A stretch of 64,000 nucleotides of DNA, from the NCBI GenBank assembly GCA_022494885.1, contig JAGVSM010002367.1:54055-118054 (forward strand), written 5' to 3'. Shown here one piece after another: positions 49,911-60,479 of the stretch (positions are counted from its first letter, which is position 1; every line of letters begins with the position of its first letter). The notes under the pieces are model-generated. The model was given only the letters and a program-made list of their open reading frames with translations, was not told where the DNA came from and did not search any database. The position numbers and the translations under genes are program-made. The stretch is from Micrasema longulum (taxonomy: Eukaryota > Arthropoda > Insecta > Trichoptera > Brachycentridae).

Positions 49911-50300
49911 GAGGGCATCCGTACCTCACTCGATATTTAGCTACACACTGGAAATGACAACAATCACGTTTGATCGAGCAGTTTTCGCTTTCATTGCAAT
50001 TTATTTACACTTTAAATCGTTTCGAGATGGCTACTTTGTATCGCAGAAGCCTATTTAAACTATGAAAAAGAAATAAATAAATTTTAATTTGACATTGAGG
50101 GCGGAGCGGTTAAGAGCGGTTAAGCGGTTCTAGCGGTTAAGAATTGAAAATTTGAGATGGTCACAGCGCATGCATCAGATCATTCGACGTTTGAGATTAC
50201 ATAATGCGCATGCGACGTGTGCCATTGGGCAACACTTCAAATGAAACATTACCACTATAAAAAAATTATATTACCATTTCTTTTATACTTTCAATAACCA
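49910..50300. other. Spacer with short GCGGTTAAG repeat
   Basis: At 50102-50140 AGCGGTTAAG recurs three to four times; otherwise unremarkable. Confidence 0.4.
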
Positions 50301-50309
50301 TAAATACAA

Positions 50310-50460
50310 CGTCCGCCTTGTGGTCAAGTGATAAGTGATTCCTGACAGGGTTGAAACGAAATATTTATTTAAAAATTTGTTTTCACACTAGGGTTTGTGC
50401 ACTAAAGCAGTGCCCTATGCATCATTAGGTGCGGAAAGGGAATGACGATGATGAACCACT
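50310..50460 (+). mobile_element. SINE family S3, internally deleted
   Basis: CGCCTTGTGGTCAAGTGATA head, then TGCACTAAAGCAGTGCCCTA and TGCGGAAAGGGAATGACGAT. Confidence 0.65.
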
Positions 50461-50569
50461 AATATCTTCCTGAAAACACGTCTAGACATGTTAATAGAGC
50501 CGGCTTCGTAATACCTCAGTAGACAGAGATAGAAAAATTATGTATACTGTCTTGATACATATCGATTTA

Positions 50570-50655
50570 GAAAACATTTGTTATCGCCCACCTGGGAGCT
50601 GAACACGGGACCTATTGCATGATGACTTTAGCCCTAACCACTACACGGCGTGCTG
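50570..50655 (-). mobile_element. tRNA-like SINE head
   Basis: Reverse complement: GCCGTGTAGTGGTTAGGGCT (box A) and GTGTTCAGCTCCCAGGTGGG (box B). Confidence 0.55.
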
Positions 50656-50788
50656 GACAAAACAATTACACTAGGAAGTCATGTTCACACCATGTTTCTG
50701 CTGTTTGGAGTCATGTCACAGTGGAAGTTCCGGACCTTTGTTTATGATGGAGATTAGTCTAAGAGTCGGAGTTTCGTCCTTGGAAGCC

Positions 50789-50902
50789 CTAGCCAGAGTC
50801 GTAACCGGGGGACGATCGGCCCCTCTCAGCGCTGAGACTGCGCCGACGCGGGGGAGATGCTCCTGAGCTGTTGTCTCCCGAGTCCACGGACCTGTCTACC
50901 AC
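50789..50902 (-). CDS. gek: gek last coding exon
   Basis: Minus-strand acceptor TATCTTCAG, 37 codons plus TAG. VVDRSVDSGDNSSGASPPRR, RSLSAERGRSSPGYDSG. Ser/Arg-rich end with R-R-R-S-L-S and R-S-S-P, candidate phosphorylation sites (inference). GC-rich relative to flanks. Confidence 0.82.
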   Translation of the reverse strand: MVDRSVDSGDNSSGASPPRRRSLSAERGRSSPGYDSG

Positions 50903-53900
50903 CTGAAGATAAAAAAAAACAAACACAATTAAATTTTAAATAAATATAAAACTACTTTGTTTTTAACCACTTTTTTATTTTTATTTTAATTTTTCTACCG
51001 ACCGATTTTATATTTTTTTATTTGCATAATTTTCAAATGAATCTCATCATATTTTATTTTAACGGTGTTTACCAAATATTAAATCTGAATATATGGCGGT
51101 AATAAGTAAAGACTTTTTGTCATGTTGTTCTTGTAAAGATGGGAGGTGTGGAGTGAGATGGATACGATCTTTAAAATTAGACAGGATTGGACAAAAGAAA
51201 ATATTGTTTATTTAATTATTTATAATTTTTTTCTTAATCGCTTTTTTAATTTCTAATATTTCAAAATTGTCTCATTTGAACATTTTATTTTTAAGAAGAA
51301 CTTTTAATCCATTGTCTTTATCAGATGGTTTGCGAATTCAGAAAAATTATTATTATTTAGACAACAACGTTTTGAGTATGTCCAAATGCTTGCAGACTGG
51401 CTGGATTTCTATTTAAATTTGTTGCAGCAGAGAAGGAAAACATTTTTGAGAAGGGAGAAAGGATGAAAGAATTTAAGGAATATAGATGTTCAATGGGCAA
51501 ATGGTGAATGTTACACAGTGTGTAAAGTGGTCACTTAAACCAGCCAATGACAGGTCATAAGCCCTGTAAACGTCTAGACTTCCATATTCCCTTCTCAAAA
51601 ATGTTTTCCCTCTCTGTTGCAACAAATTTAAATTATTTAGACACCTTAAGTGTTTTTTTTCTCTAGTTTTAAAGTTTAGTTTTTCAATCATTACAATTTA
51701 CTTGGTATATGCCAGATTTATTATTTCAAGCGACTTTATCTTTGTGATAAAAAAGAAAATTTACAATTCAATTTATTTAATTTTCACAATATTTAATTTC
51801 ATAATTTATTTAACTTCATAATTTATTTAATTTCATAATTTATTCGATTTCATAGTTTTATAATTGATTTAATTTCATAATTTATTTGATTTTGTCATTT
51901 ATTAAATTTCACAGATTTTCATGGCCGTAAATAAATAATGTAATGTAATAATAACTCGGAGAGGATTACCTTGAGGACATCGTGAAGGGAACTCATACTG
52001 CCCAAGCTGAGCGGTGTTATTGAGCGATCCAGCAGAAGGGAGCCACTTCCTTGAGATCCGCCGCCCATAGATCTAAAATATTATCCATATTTATATTATA
52101 AATACGCATTTAGGTTTTTGTAAAAGTTCCATAAACAGTTCATTGTCATCATTCTCATCAGTTGCGCATAGGGCACTGCATTGCTAAAACAAATGCACAT
52201 TTCAACGATTTTTGTAGGCAGGCTGGATTTTTTCCTTGGGGAGTTTGAATTTTGAACCGTGAACAATCCTTGTTTTAAAAAATACACCTTAAAACTAAGC
52301 CTAAAAATAACCTAATATATATATATTTATAGTTTATTATATTTCATTAGTAACCAATATGAATTATTGAAATTAGGGAACAATATACACTTGTTTTACT
52401 GTTTATGCATCGCCTCTGTTACTTCAATACTTTTTTTATTAAAACCCTTTATTTATTTTATTATATAAATAAAAGACGAGTGATACTTCCACAAATTTGG
52501 AATATCCAGTGACCGGTTTCATCGCTTTCGCGACATCTTCGAGACTGGTATCATTTTTAAGGATAGATACTTTGTTTATTGTTTATTTGCTGCATACCTA
52601 TGTTATAATTTCTTATTTATTTTTCTTTATTGTTTCCTGCCGATTTTACTTCATGTATCTATATTTTCTATACTTGTGTACAGGTGTTTTGTTTCATTAT
52701 AATTGTTTTTCAAAATTATTTTATACTTTGTCAAAGGCGTAAGCCGTTGAAATAAATAAATAAAAAGAGTATTGTGTTTTAAAAAAATTATAAGAGGTTT
52801 TTTAGAATTTTTAAAGCTGGTTTTTACCATATTTTGGAGTTTTTTTTCAGGTAATTAATGCGACTAAATACTGGCTTTAATTATTTAATTTAAAAATGAT
52901 CCTCAATTCAGATTATTATCATCATTATTATGACGCCTTTCATACAGCATTCTTCAGCAGTAATTCTAGGTTAGTATTTTGAAATAATAAGGAGCTTATG
53001 GTGACGTACCTATGGTCAACATACCTGTCCATGTTGTCTCTGGAGCCAGCGGCCGGGGGACAGTCGGGGGTGGCGGGGGGCTGCTCCTTGGGCCGGACGG
53101 GCCCTACTCTCTTGGACCCTGCAAACCCCCAACAAACATCGCCATTAATTAAGTTAGTTTTGAGTGACATCCAGAGATGGCGCCGATGCATACAGCTCCA
53201 GTTCCGACCTTACCCCAGATAGCGCACAGTTTTTGCTACATATAAATTCTCTGCACTGAGGAAGTTCAGTGCTATGGAAAATTAGAAATACGGAGAAGTT
53301 TCTTGAAAATGTATGAAAAAAATAACAAAAATGATTTCAATAAAAACAAACTACTTTGAACGACGTCGCTAGCTCTTTCGAATCAACCAATGATAGTTGT
53401 GATAGATTTCCGGTTTAAGGTAAGCCAATTCACCATCAGCTAAACTCACCGAAGAGAATGTGCGATGTCACATGCGGAGTAATTTAAATTATATTGCGAT
53501 AATACGATTCATTTCAATATTAAAAAATAGATAAACCTCGAATTATATTTATATTATTTGTAGTGACTGACTGAAATTTCAGTTTCGGTTTTGGACAGTT
53601 TCGGCCGAAACTTCGGTTTGGCCGAAACTTCGGCTCAGCTAAAACCTGCAGTCGTGATGGTCGAATTACGTCGGTATGGTCAATAATCCTGAGATTATGA
53701 TGAGCATCGATTTGAATGTTCCTGATAATTACCTAAGACAGCGTCAGCATAGATTGTTTCATATTTACACTAAAAATGCATTATGTAACTTAGTAGACAT
53801 TATAATAATGTATATGTACATCTCCCTCCCCCTCCTTATCCTCTCTTCAAGCATCCTTGTCCTAATCCCGCCCAATTTACAATAACTTACTGTTCTTAAA

Positions 53901-56900
53901 AAAAATCTTTAAAAATTCTTTGATTATCGAAAAATATTTACGAGTACATGAAAATAACATTTTTATACGTATAAACTTATATGTATTTATTTAATATGTA
54001 ATATATTTTCTTTACTAACTTTGTATACTTTGTGGAAATCTGTTATTGGTTCTGAGTTTATACACTATATCTGTTTGTTTACTATAAATATGTATGTAAA
54101 ACCGTTGATTTCCCAAATAAAATAAAATAAAATATTCCGATATGCAGGACCACCCTGCCGTTGGAAGGGCTGAACAACATCGCTCTGGATGCTGATCTGT
54201 CCCACGTATCTACACTACTTTGATTTTCCTACTACTTTGACACGAGTCTCTTTCATGTATTTTTTCATTTTTTATAACATGTACGTATTGAATGTACATT
54301 TGTAATGTATGTGTTATTTTTAAATAAATTAATTTAATTGAAATTAAATTCAGCTGGACTCGGGTGCATCTTACGGCTCGTGACTCGGCCGTGCGACCCG
54401 TAGTTTGTTTCGGCTCTCAGCCGGTGAGTGGGGTCAATTGTCTAGTTAAATTTATACCTTTTATTTAATTGTGTATTTATTTAAAACCTATATTAATGAA
54501 CTTGTAAGGTTTAATAATAGAAACGGCTAATTTTGGGAGTTTCGAAGTGACTTTTAACTGTTTAAATTTATTTCAACAGAGAGGGAAAACATTTTTGAGA
54601 AGGGAATATGGAAGTCTAGGCATTTACAGGGCTTATGACCTGTCATTGGCTGGTTTAAGTGGCTACTTTACACACTGTGTAACATTCACAATTCTGCTCA
54701 TGTTTGAGCATCCACATTTCCTCAACTCTTCCAACTGTTGACTTTTGTGAAGTAAAAGAGCTGAAACCTTTACCGTTTTCCCTCTCTGTTGAAATAAATT
54801 TAAATATGAATAACTCCCTAGGGAGGAAACCCAGCCAGTCTGCAAGCATTTGGACAAACATAAACATTGTTGACTTTTAACTGATTTAAATAATAGATTG
54901 AGTTTTTCTACTCATATTTTTTGGTGGAACTGCATTTTAATTATAATAATAAAAATATGTATATGGTTTTATTCCACTTTTATTTATAATATTTTATTAT
55001 TTTATGTCGGTCATGACGAAATCCGGTCACTGGTAAAATATTATAAATAAAAGTGGAATAAAACTATATACGTATTTTTATTATTATTCTTTATTTTTTA
55101 TTTTTTTTAATAGTATAATTATACATTTTTACAATTAAAATTTTTTTTCACTTGTTATATTTTTACTAAAACTAAAATCCCACCAAGCCACTTTCTGTAG
55201 CTTGTTGGTGGAGATTATATTTATACTAACTTAAAAATATTATTTACATTTATAAAAACAATGAATAACATGTATAAATTAACAGCCGGAAAGATCAGAA
55301 TAAACATGTTTATACAAATAATAATATATAAATTTATTTTTCAAATACAAGAAAATATATGAAAAATTTACACCTAAGCTACTATTCATATATAAACTCT
55401 TGATCGAGTAGCCACTCTCTTATTTTGCTCTTGTTACAATGTAAGTTAAATTTAAGTTCTTTTGGTAATAAATTAAAAATTCTAGGTACTAAATATTTGA
55501 GAGTTCTATTTCCATACTTATTACATACTTTTGGTACTACCGAGCTATCATTAGACGTGAAGCGTGTATTATGGTTATGTTTGCGAGGAAACTTGAATGT
55601 ATTACTATTAAATTGTTCCAAAATGATGCAAAGCCACAGTAGTCCTCGAACAGGCAGAGTTTTGATTGTTTTGTACAGGAGATCATTATTACTTTGCAGG
55701 TACAATTCGCTTAACTATAGAGTACTGTAGACCCTGAATCATTTTAATATTATGTATAAATATAATTATGATTTAAATAAGTTTTGGTTTCAGCCCAAAC
55801 TAGGACCGAAGCCAAAATTCAGTTTCAGCCTAAAATCTTGTTTCAGTCGGTCACTAATTTATGTGTGAAAAATTTAAACTGGGTATACGTAATTTTATTA
55901 ATAATTTTTGTTATTTTTTCAAATAAAATAAAATAAAGAATAACCATAATCTTGTTAAAAGTATGAATATTCAATAAAAATAGAATAATATAGGAGATTA
56001 GTATCATGGTGTTACCATTATAGGAAGCCAAATGCTGGTTAGGGTGTGAGATGTGTGAGACGGTTAGAGGGGATGTCCGCTTTTCTCTGTTGGAATATAT
56101 CTGAAAACATAATGTACATATTAATGTTAGTAAGTCCGTGTCTTGTCCCTTTACCCTCTTCTCTATGATTACCGAATGGAGCGTCTCGCTACTATCCGTG
56201 GCCCTGTTACAGGTCCTGTCGGATACACAGATCCGGTGGCTTCCAAAAAGAATTTCGGGGCTTTTAAGAAGTTTTGTGATCATTTCCTAAACCTGTAAAT
56301 GAAATTTGCTACCAAACTTTGATGTCCGAGTTGAGGTTGCCATCGCTCTCCACCAGAAGGACGATTGCTAACCTCACTCTAATGCGCAAAGTGATATGCA
56401 CTATAATAGATTGCCCAAAATTACTGCCCCTGATAAACTCTCGTGTACCCATGATGACCACCAGACTCCGACACATGTTCCAACAGTGTTAATAGTTTAT
56501 GGGGGGGTGTTTATTTTATTTTATTGAAATAAACGGCACTTAGTGCCTTTTGCATATTAGTTGCAAATACAGTTAAATATAAATACATACAAATTAAAGT
56601 ATTGTAGAATCTAAAATAAATAAATTTATTTGCAAATTAAGAAAGCCTAAGATAAACGATATAAAATTTGTATTATCAGTTATAAAAATATTGATAAAAA
56701 ATAATTATTTTATAATAGAAATATTTTGGGCCAGTAAAAAAAAAAGAAAATAATATATATTAATAAAGAAATTAAAACAATTTTGACTAACACTAAACGA
56801 TAAAAATAAATAAATTATTATGTGTATTATTATTTAAAACTGCTACTTAGATAAATAGTATATATTTATTTATAAAAATATATATTGATTTTAGGCTAAA

Positions 56901-59741
56901 CTAGCAGTTCACAATGGAGTTCTAGTGCCAACTCTAATGTATGGGAGCGAAGTATGGATTTGGAAAAATGATGATGAAAGTAGGTTGAATGCTGTCGAAA
57001 TGCGATCCCTTAGGCGAATGTGTGGTAAAACGATGTATGATAGGTGCACAAATGTCGAGATCCGTGAAGTGTGTAAGGCTGAGACATGCATTAACGACAG
57101 AATTAAGAAAGGGGTGCTGCGTTAGTTTGGGCATGTAGAGCGAATGGACAGCAAAAGAACGGCTAAAAGGATCTACGATGCAAATGTTGATGGATGCAGA
57201 AAACAAGGAAGACCGAGAAAGACATGGCACGATCAAGTCCATCAAATACTTGACGATGGACATGTCAAAAGTAGGAATAATCGGCGTGCGTGCATGAGAA
57301 GATGTATGAATGTAGAGGAAGCGAGGTCCGTATGCTAAGATAGAGTGTTATGACGTTCTATCCTCTCTGCCTACCCCTACGGGGAAATGGCGTGATGGTT
57401 TGTTTGTTTGATTTTTAAAAATTGATAAAGATAAATATTTTAATAAAAAAACATTAATAAACAATTTTGCACAATACTAAATGGTAATACAATCCATTTT
57501 ACAAGTATTAGCAAATAAATTTAGCAAGTAATGAGGATTTCCATATAGACAAAGAAAAGTAATTAAAAATCAATTAGGGGAATACTGAGAACATTTTATT
57601 GGGTACCTATATTATGGGTATATTGGGGAAGCCTTAAAATTTCAGTATATAAAGAAACTTCGTAAATATTTAAGCTAGTTTAATAATGTGCTGACAAGAC
57701 AAAACGGGTCACATTATAGACTCTAGTATATTTAAAAACTGAAAGTAGAATTAAATCTAATAAGAAAAAAGTGAATGAATGCACGGAGAAACCCACGAGC
57801 TAAAATGTCAACTGATTTTTCCTCATTATATCCGAGATCTCGCCATTTCTGTGATCGTTCAACCGAGTCCAACTGTGCCACATACCTTCGGGAATTCCGA
57901 GTGCGTACGGTTTCAGTAAACGCAGGAAATATGATAACACCGCAGGAAGTGGTCGTACACAGAGACATTTTAAACTTCATTAGACCCGGGCAAAAAAATG
58001 CCAATATCATTTATATAATAATGTTTTGAGTTTGCCCAATTTTTGTGCACAAGGATTGTGGATTCAACCCCCTAGGGATCTGTTAATATTGACATATTAC
58101 AACAGAGAAGAGAACATATCTGTACCGCAGAGGCAGACGGATGCAAATCCAGAGTTTGATGAAATGACATTTCGATTTTCTTCTCCAGTTCATGATCATG
58201 TCCATTGATTTTGAAAAAATGTAAGTCTTATAATGAAAGAACCGATGAATTAAGATACTGAAAGTACAAATGAATGTTCTGAATTATTATAAATCACTTG
58301 GAGAATGTAGATTCTTTAGGCTATTGTTGAACATTTGACGTTTGGATTTGCATCCGTCTGCCTCTGAGGTACAGATTCAAGTCTAGGCATCCACCGGCTT
58401 ATGACCTATCATTGGCTGGTTGAAGTGACCACATTACACACTGTGTAACATTCCCCATTCTGCCTATGACTGCAAGCCATAACATATCATAATCCCTATA
58501 AATGCCTAGACTTCCATATTCTCTTCTCAAAAACGTTTTCCCTCTCTGTTGCAACAAATTTAGATCTTAATAACTCCCTAGGGCATACATCCAGCCTGTC
58601 TGCAAACATTCGGATAAACTCAAAATATTGTTGGTAAATCCACCCGGTCCAAAATGTACCAAAATTAAAAAATATTTTCAAGCGTTGCCGTTGTAGGTGT
58701 AATAATTCAATCGGATGAATTTCGCCCGCATCAATAAAGGTTTCAGCTCTTTAACTTCACAAATATCAACAGTGAAATTACATTTCACCACATACATGAA
58801 AACGTTTTAAAGACCGTGGGTCTTTCTATCGGTTTCACTCATTATTAAAAAAAAAAAACATTTTTTTTTGTCAATAAACGAGCTACTCTTTTCCTCAATT
58901 TTAACTGTATTTAATTCTACTACTTTCACTGCCCCTTTCACTGAGAGTTTGGCAAATTATATGGAGGGCTTTTGTCGCATATCATTCATCCTCATGACCA
59001 TATTCCACAAACATCAACAGACGGAAGAATTTAAGAAATACAGATGTTCAAATATAGGGAGAATGGTGAATGTATTTTTTTTCTTTAATAAAGGAGTTGC
59101 CTATGTTTTGCCTTGCTTATTATGTACAAGGCTTATATTGACTGCAAAATGTATGTTCCTTTCAATTTCTGACTATGGTGTGAGGATCTGGTGGTGGAAA
59201 CTCATACAGGAGAAGCCGGACTATTGACATGCATCAACAAACCTTCCGTTCCACTTTGAGAGCGTTCGGCATTTTGTGTCCCATTTTGATTTATTTCAAC
59301 AATCACCTTTACTATTTTTACCATGTATGATATTACCTCTGGCGATCAGTCCTTATGAATATACGATATCTTAGAATGGTGAATGTTACACAGTGATTAA
59401 AGTGACCACTTAAATCAGTCAATAGCCCTGTAGATGCCTAAATTTCCATATTCCTTCTCTAAAGTGTTCAACATCTCCTTTGTAATAATGTTTAGTTAGA
59501 ATGTTAAGTTTAATAAACTACAGAATTATTGTGAAACGCCCTTGAGGTGATTTTCGACAAAGGCGGCGCTGCATAAATTACCTGATGAGAAGCAGGGCGG
59601 TGGTTCCGGCTCCTCCCGGAAGCCTCCAGAGCAGCGGGCAGCTCCAGGAGTCGCTGCATCTGGATCCCCTCACCGGGACCCATGTGCGAGATATGGTTGA
59701 AGTTGGATGGCCCGGAGATCAACTTAGATCTGCGTTCCGAC
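50789..59741 (-). CDS. gek: Genghis Khan / MRCK-type kinase, C-terminal six exons (5' part outside window)
   Basis: Spliced in order 59741-59582, 56286-56173, 56100-56016, 53118-53025, 52072-51970 and 50902-50789. The first exon holds ISGPSNFNHISHMGPGEG, the CRIB motif in the form particular to MRCK kinases (N-F-N-H-x-x-H-M-G-P-G). Later exons are Ser/Pro/Arg-rich, as in MRCK tails, ending in RGRSSPGYDSG and TAG. Phases: 0, 0, 1, 2, 0. These kinases bind GTP-loaded Cdc42 through CRIB and phosphorylate myosin-regulating targets at the cell cortex. Kinase, coiled-coil, C1, PH and CNH parts are not in the window; the next upstream exon must lie beyond 64000. The gene converges on the zinc-finger gene. 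Ortholog call is from the CRIB alone; PAK and ACK CRIBs differ. Confidence 0.85.
50910..51960. other. gek last intron: Rep-A and minisatellite
   Basis: AT-rich; Rep-A copies at 51370-51640 and a tandem repeat at 51765-51915 with a roughly 17-20-bp unit TTTCATAATTTATTTAA. Confidence 0.65.
51370..51640. repeat. Rep-A facing pieces
   Basis: TGAGTATGTCCAAATGCTTG to TTTTTGAGAAGGGAGAAAGG, then the reverse part ending TTTTCCCTCTCTGTTGCAAC. Confidence 0.75.
51970..52072 (-). CDS. gek: gek exon
   Basis: Acceptor ATTTTAG, donor GTAATC. One base completes the Arg codon from the upstream exon, then SMGGGSQGSGSLLLDRSITP, LSLGSMSSLHDVLK; 34 codons, leaving phase 0. Ser/Gly-rich, no domain. Confidence 0.83.
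52140..52240. repeat. S3 and Rep-A scraps
   Basis: 52150-52195 GCATAGGGCACTGCATTGC (S3 end, inverted) followed by TTTTTGTAGGCAGGCTGGAT (Rep-A). Confidence 0.5.
52500..52765 (+). mobile_element. Degenerate retroelement end with hammerhead-like block
   Basis: 52505-52560 inverted reads CTCGAAGATGTCGCGAAAGC then GATGAAACCGGTCACTGG; the right end is TTGTCAAAGGCGTAAGCCGT with AAATAAATAAATAAA. Element type unresolved. Confidence 0.4.
53025..53118 (-). CDS. gek: gek exon
   Basis: Acceptor GGTTTGCAG, donor GTATGT. Two bases complete a Gly codon, then SKRVGPVRPKEQPPATPDCP, PAAGSRDNMD, leaving two bases. Pro-rich, very GC-rich. Confidence 0.83.
53245..53530 (-). repeat. Rep-F copy
   Basis: Inverse of 41095-41440: GAGGAAGTTCAGTGCTATGG, ACTACTTTGAACGACGTCGC, ATGTCACATGCGGAGTAATT. 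Confidence 0.75.
54355..54440 (+). repeat. GC-rich repeat shared with 61420
   Basis: CTCGGGTGCATCTTACGGCT, GACTCGGCCGTGCGACCCGT, GTTTCGGCTCTCAGCCGGTG; matched at 61420-61505 with about 90 percent identity by eye. Confidence 0.65.
54545..54870. repeat. Rep-A fold-back copy
   Basis: Begins TTTCAACAGAGAGGGAAAAC and near its other end has GTTTTCCCTCTCTGTTGAAA, an exact inverted repeat of 20 bases within one copy. Confidence 0.75.
54945..55085. repeat. Near-perfect palindrome, 52-bp arms
   Basis: Left arm 54945-54996 and right arm 55034-55085 pair with about two mismatches (core TTTTATTCCACTTTTATTTA). The 37-base loop contains GTCGGTCATGACGAAATCCG. Confidence 0.85.
55095..55740 (-). mobile_element. 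LINE ORF2 C-terminal fragment
   Basis: Minus strand 55705-55382: YLQSNNDLLYKTIKTLPVRG, FPRKHNHNTRFTSNDSSVV, NRTLKYLVPRIFNLLPKEL, ending in LLDQEFIYE and a stop. H-N-x-N-T-R and P-x-x-F-N-x-L-P are typical. 3' end marked by poly-T near 55100. Confidence 0.75.
56016..56100 (-). CDS. gek: gek exon
   Basis: Acceptor GTTTTCAG, donor GTAACA. 28 codons plus one base: IYSNREKRTSPLTVSHISHP, NQHLASYN. The leftover G joins GG of the 53118 exon to give Gly. Confidence 0.8.
56173..56286 (-). CDS. gek: gek exon, probable
   Basis: Proposed acceptor ACAGGTTTAG at 56287, donor GTAATC at 56172; 38 codons, phase 0 on both sides: EMITKLLKSPEILFGSHRIC, then RATDSSETLHS. Phase is compatible with both neighbours. 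The acceptor has a poor pyrimidine tract, and skipping this exon would also keep frame. Confidence 0.55.
56290..56885. other. gek intron, AT-rich
   Basis: Nothing identified except A/T runs. Confidence 0.4.
56885..57410 (+). mobile_element. RTE-like LINE C-terminal fragment
   Basis: [38 protein letters not shown], then [40 protein letters not shown], with two stops; ends at GGGAAATGGCGTGATGGTTT. Confidence 0.88.
57410..58015. other. gek intron, moderately GC-rich block unassigned
   Basis: 57770-57995 (GAGTCCAACTGTGCCACATA, CCGAGTGCGTACGGTTTCAG) is open on both strands but lacks exon borders in gek phase and any recognised domain. Probably mobile-element sequence. Confidence 0.35.
58020..58785. 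repeat. Rep-A copies, plus then minus, with inter-monomer part
   Basis: 58020-58115 plus (GATTGTGGATTCAACCCCCT); 58375-58780 minus, continuing through TTTTCAAGCGTTGCCGTTGT, GATGAATTTCGCCCGCATCA and GGTTTCAGCTCTTTAACTTC. Confidence 0.75.
59000..59490. repeat. Rep-A scraps and unnamed repeat
   Basis: 59015-59075 (ATCAACAGACGGAAGAATTT) and 59365-59490 (AATGGTGAATGTTACACAGT) are Rep-A. Between, 59090-59225 shares GAGAAGCCGGACTATTGAC with 35230. Confidence 0.6.
59525..59581 (+). repeat. L2-like LINE tail touching a gek splice donor
   Basis: AAACGCCCTTGAGGTGATTT, GGCGGCGCTGCATAAATTA, cf. 16430-16480. Its end coincides with the donor of the CRIB exon. Confidence 0.6.
59582..59741 (-). CDS. gek: gek CRIB (Cdc42/Rac-binding) exon
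   Basis: Acceptor AATTTTGTAG, donor GTAATT. One base completes an upstream codon, then 53 codons: SERRSKLISGPSNFNHISHM, GPGEGIQMQRLLELPAALEA, then a basic R-S-R-N-H-R stretch. I-S-x-P-x2-F-x-H-x2-H-x-G satisfies the CRIB consensus, with Met in place of the usual Val, as in MRCKs. Confidence 0.92.
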
Positions 59742-59814
59742 CTACAAAATTACACTTGAGATATTATATTTTATTCCTCACTGTATATATTTTTTGTTTA
59801 TTATTCATGTTTTA

Positions 59815-60240
59815 AGTATGTCCAAATGTTTGTAGACAGGCTGGATCTTGGGATCTAATGTTGCGAATATAAATGTTGAGATCCGGTACATTATGTAAGG
59901 CTGGGATAAACATTTGCGACAAAATCAAGAAAGAAGCTCTGCGTTGGTTTGGCCACGTAGAGCGAATGGACAGCGAAAGAACGGCTAAAAAATATTTACG
60001 ATGCGAATGTTGATGGATGCAGAAATAAAGGAAGACGGAGAAAGACATGGCATGACCAAATCCAACAAATACTTGAAGATGGACATGTTAAAAGTCAGAA
60101 TAATCGGCGTGCGTGCATGAAAAGATGTAAGAATGTAGAGGAAGTGAGATATGTATGCAAAGATAGAGTGGTGTGGTGTTTTATCCTCTCTGCCTACCCC
60201 TACGGTGAAACGGCGTGATGGTTTGCTTGTTTGGAAAGTT
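59815..60240 (+). mobile_element. Rep-A scrap and RTE-like LINE tail
   Basis: 59815-59850 is Rep-A. 59875-60235: [20 protein letters not shown], frameshift, [24 protein letters not shown], ending GTGAAACGGCGTGATGGTTT. Confidence 0.8.
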
Positions 60241-60404
60241 TCTTGAAAATTTACAAAAAAAATTTTTTTATAAAAACCAACCACTTTTCATGGAATTGTT
60301 TTTGTCTGTATGGGCGACTCTAGTAGCCAGTGGCGTGTTATTACTCTGAGGTATAAACACTCCTGAAAAATTGTTGGTGACTTGTGAAAAACAAAAAAAA
60401 ATAT

Positions 60405-60475
60405 TTTAAATAAAATATCGAACCCGAGACCTCTTGAACGGTAGGCAAACGCGCTGACCATTACACCGCGAGGTA
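60405..60475 (-). mobile_element. S3 SINE head
   Basis: TCGAACCCGAGACCTCTTGA and GGCAAACGCGCTGACCATTA, reverse of the S3 tRNA-like head. Confidence 0.65.
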
Positions 60476-60479
60476 AATG

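Larger units (their letters stand above)
53561..55856. mobile_element. hAT-like element remains with nested repeats
   Basis: Left end TAGTGACTGACTGAAATTTC and right end TTTCAGTCGGTCACTA are inverted repeats. Both ends carry several TTTCGGCCGAAA-type palindromes. Between them are Rep-A, a 52-bp palindrome and a LINE tail, so the element is heavily invaded or the ends belong to two copies. A short relative is at 61345-61400. Assignment to hAT rests on end sequence only. Confidence 0.45.

Noticed and set aside
54147..54220. Plus-strand TTLPLEGLNNIALDADLS followed by a stop, resembling the end of vertebrate MRCK
   Set aside because: Wrong strand relative to the gek exons, no fitting splice context, next to an AAATA-rich retroelement-like tail; similarity is five residues.
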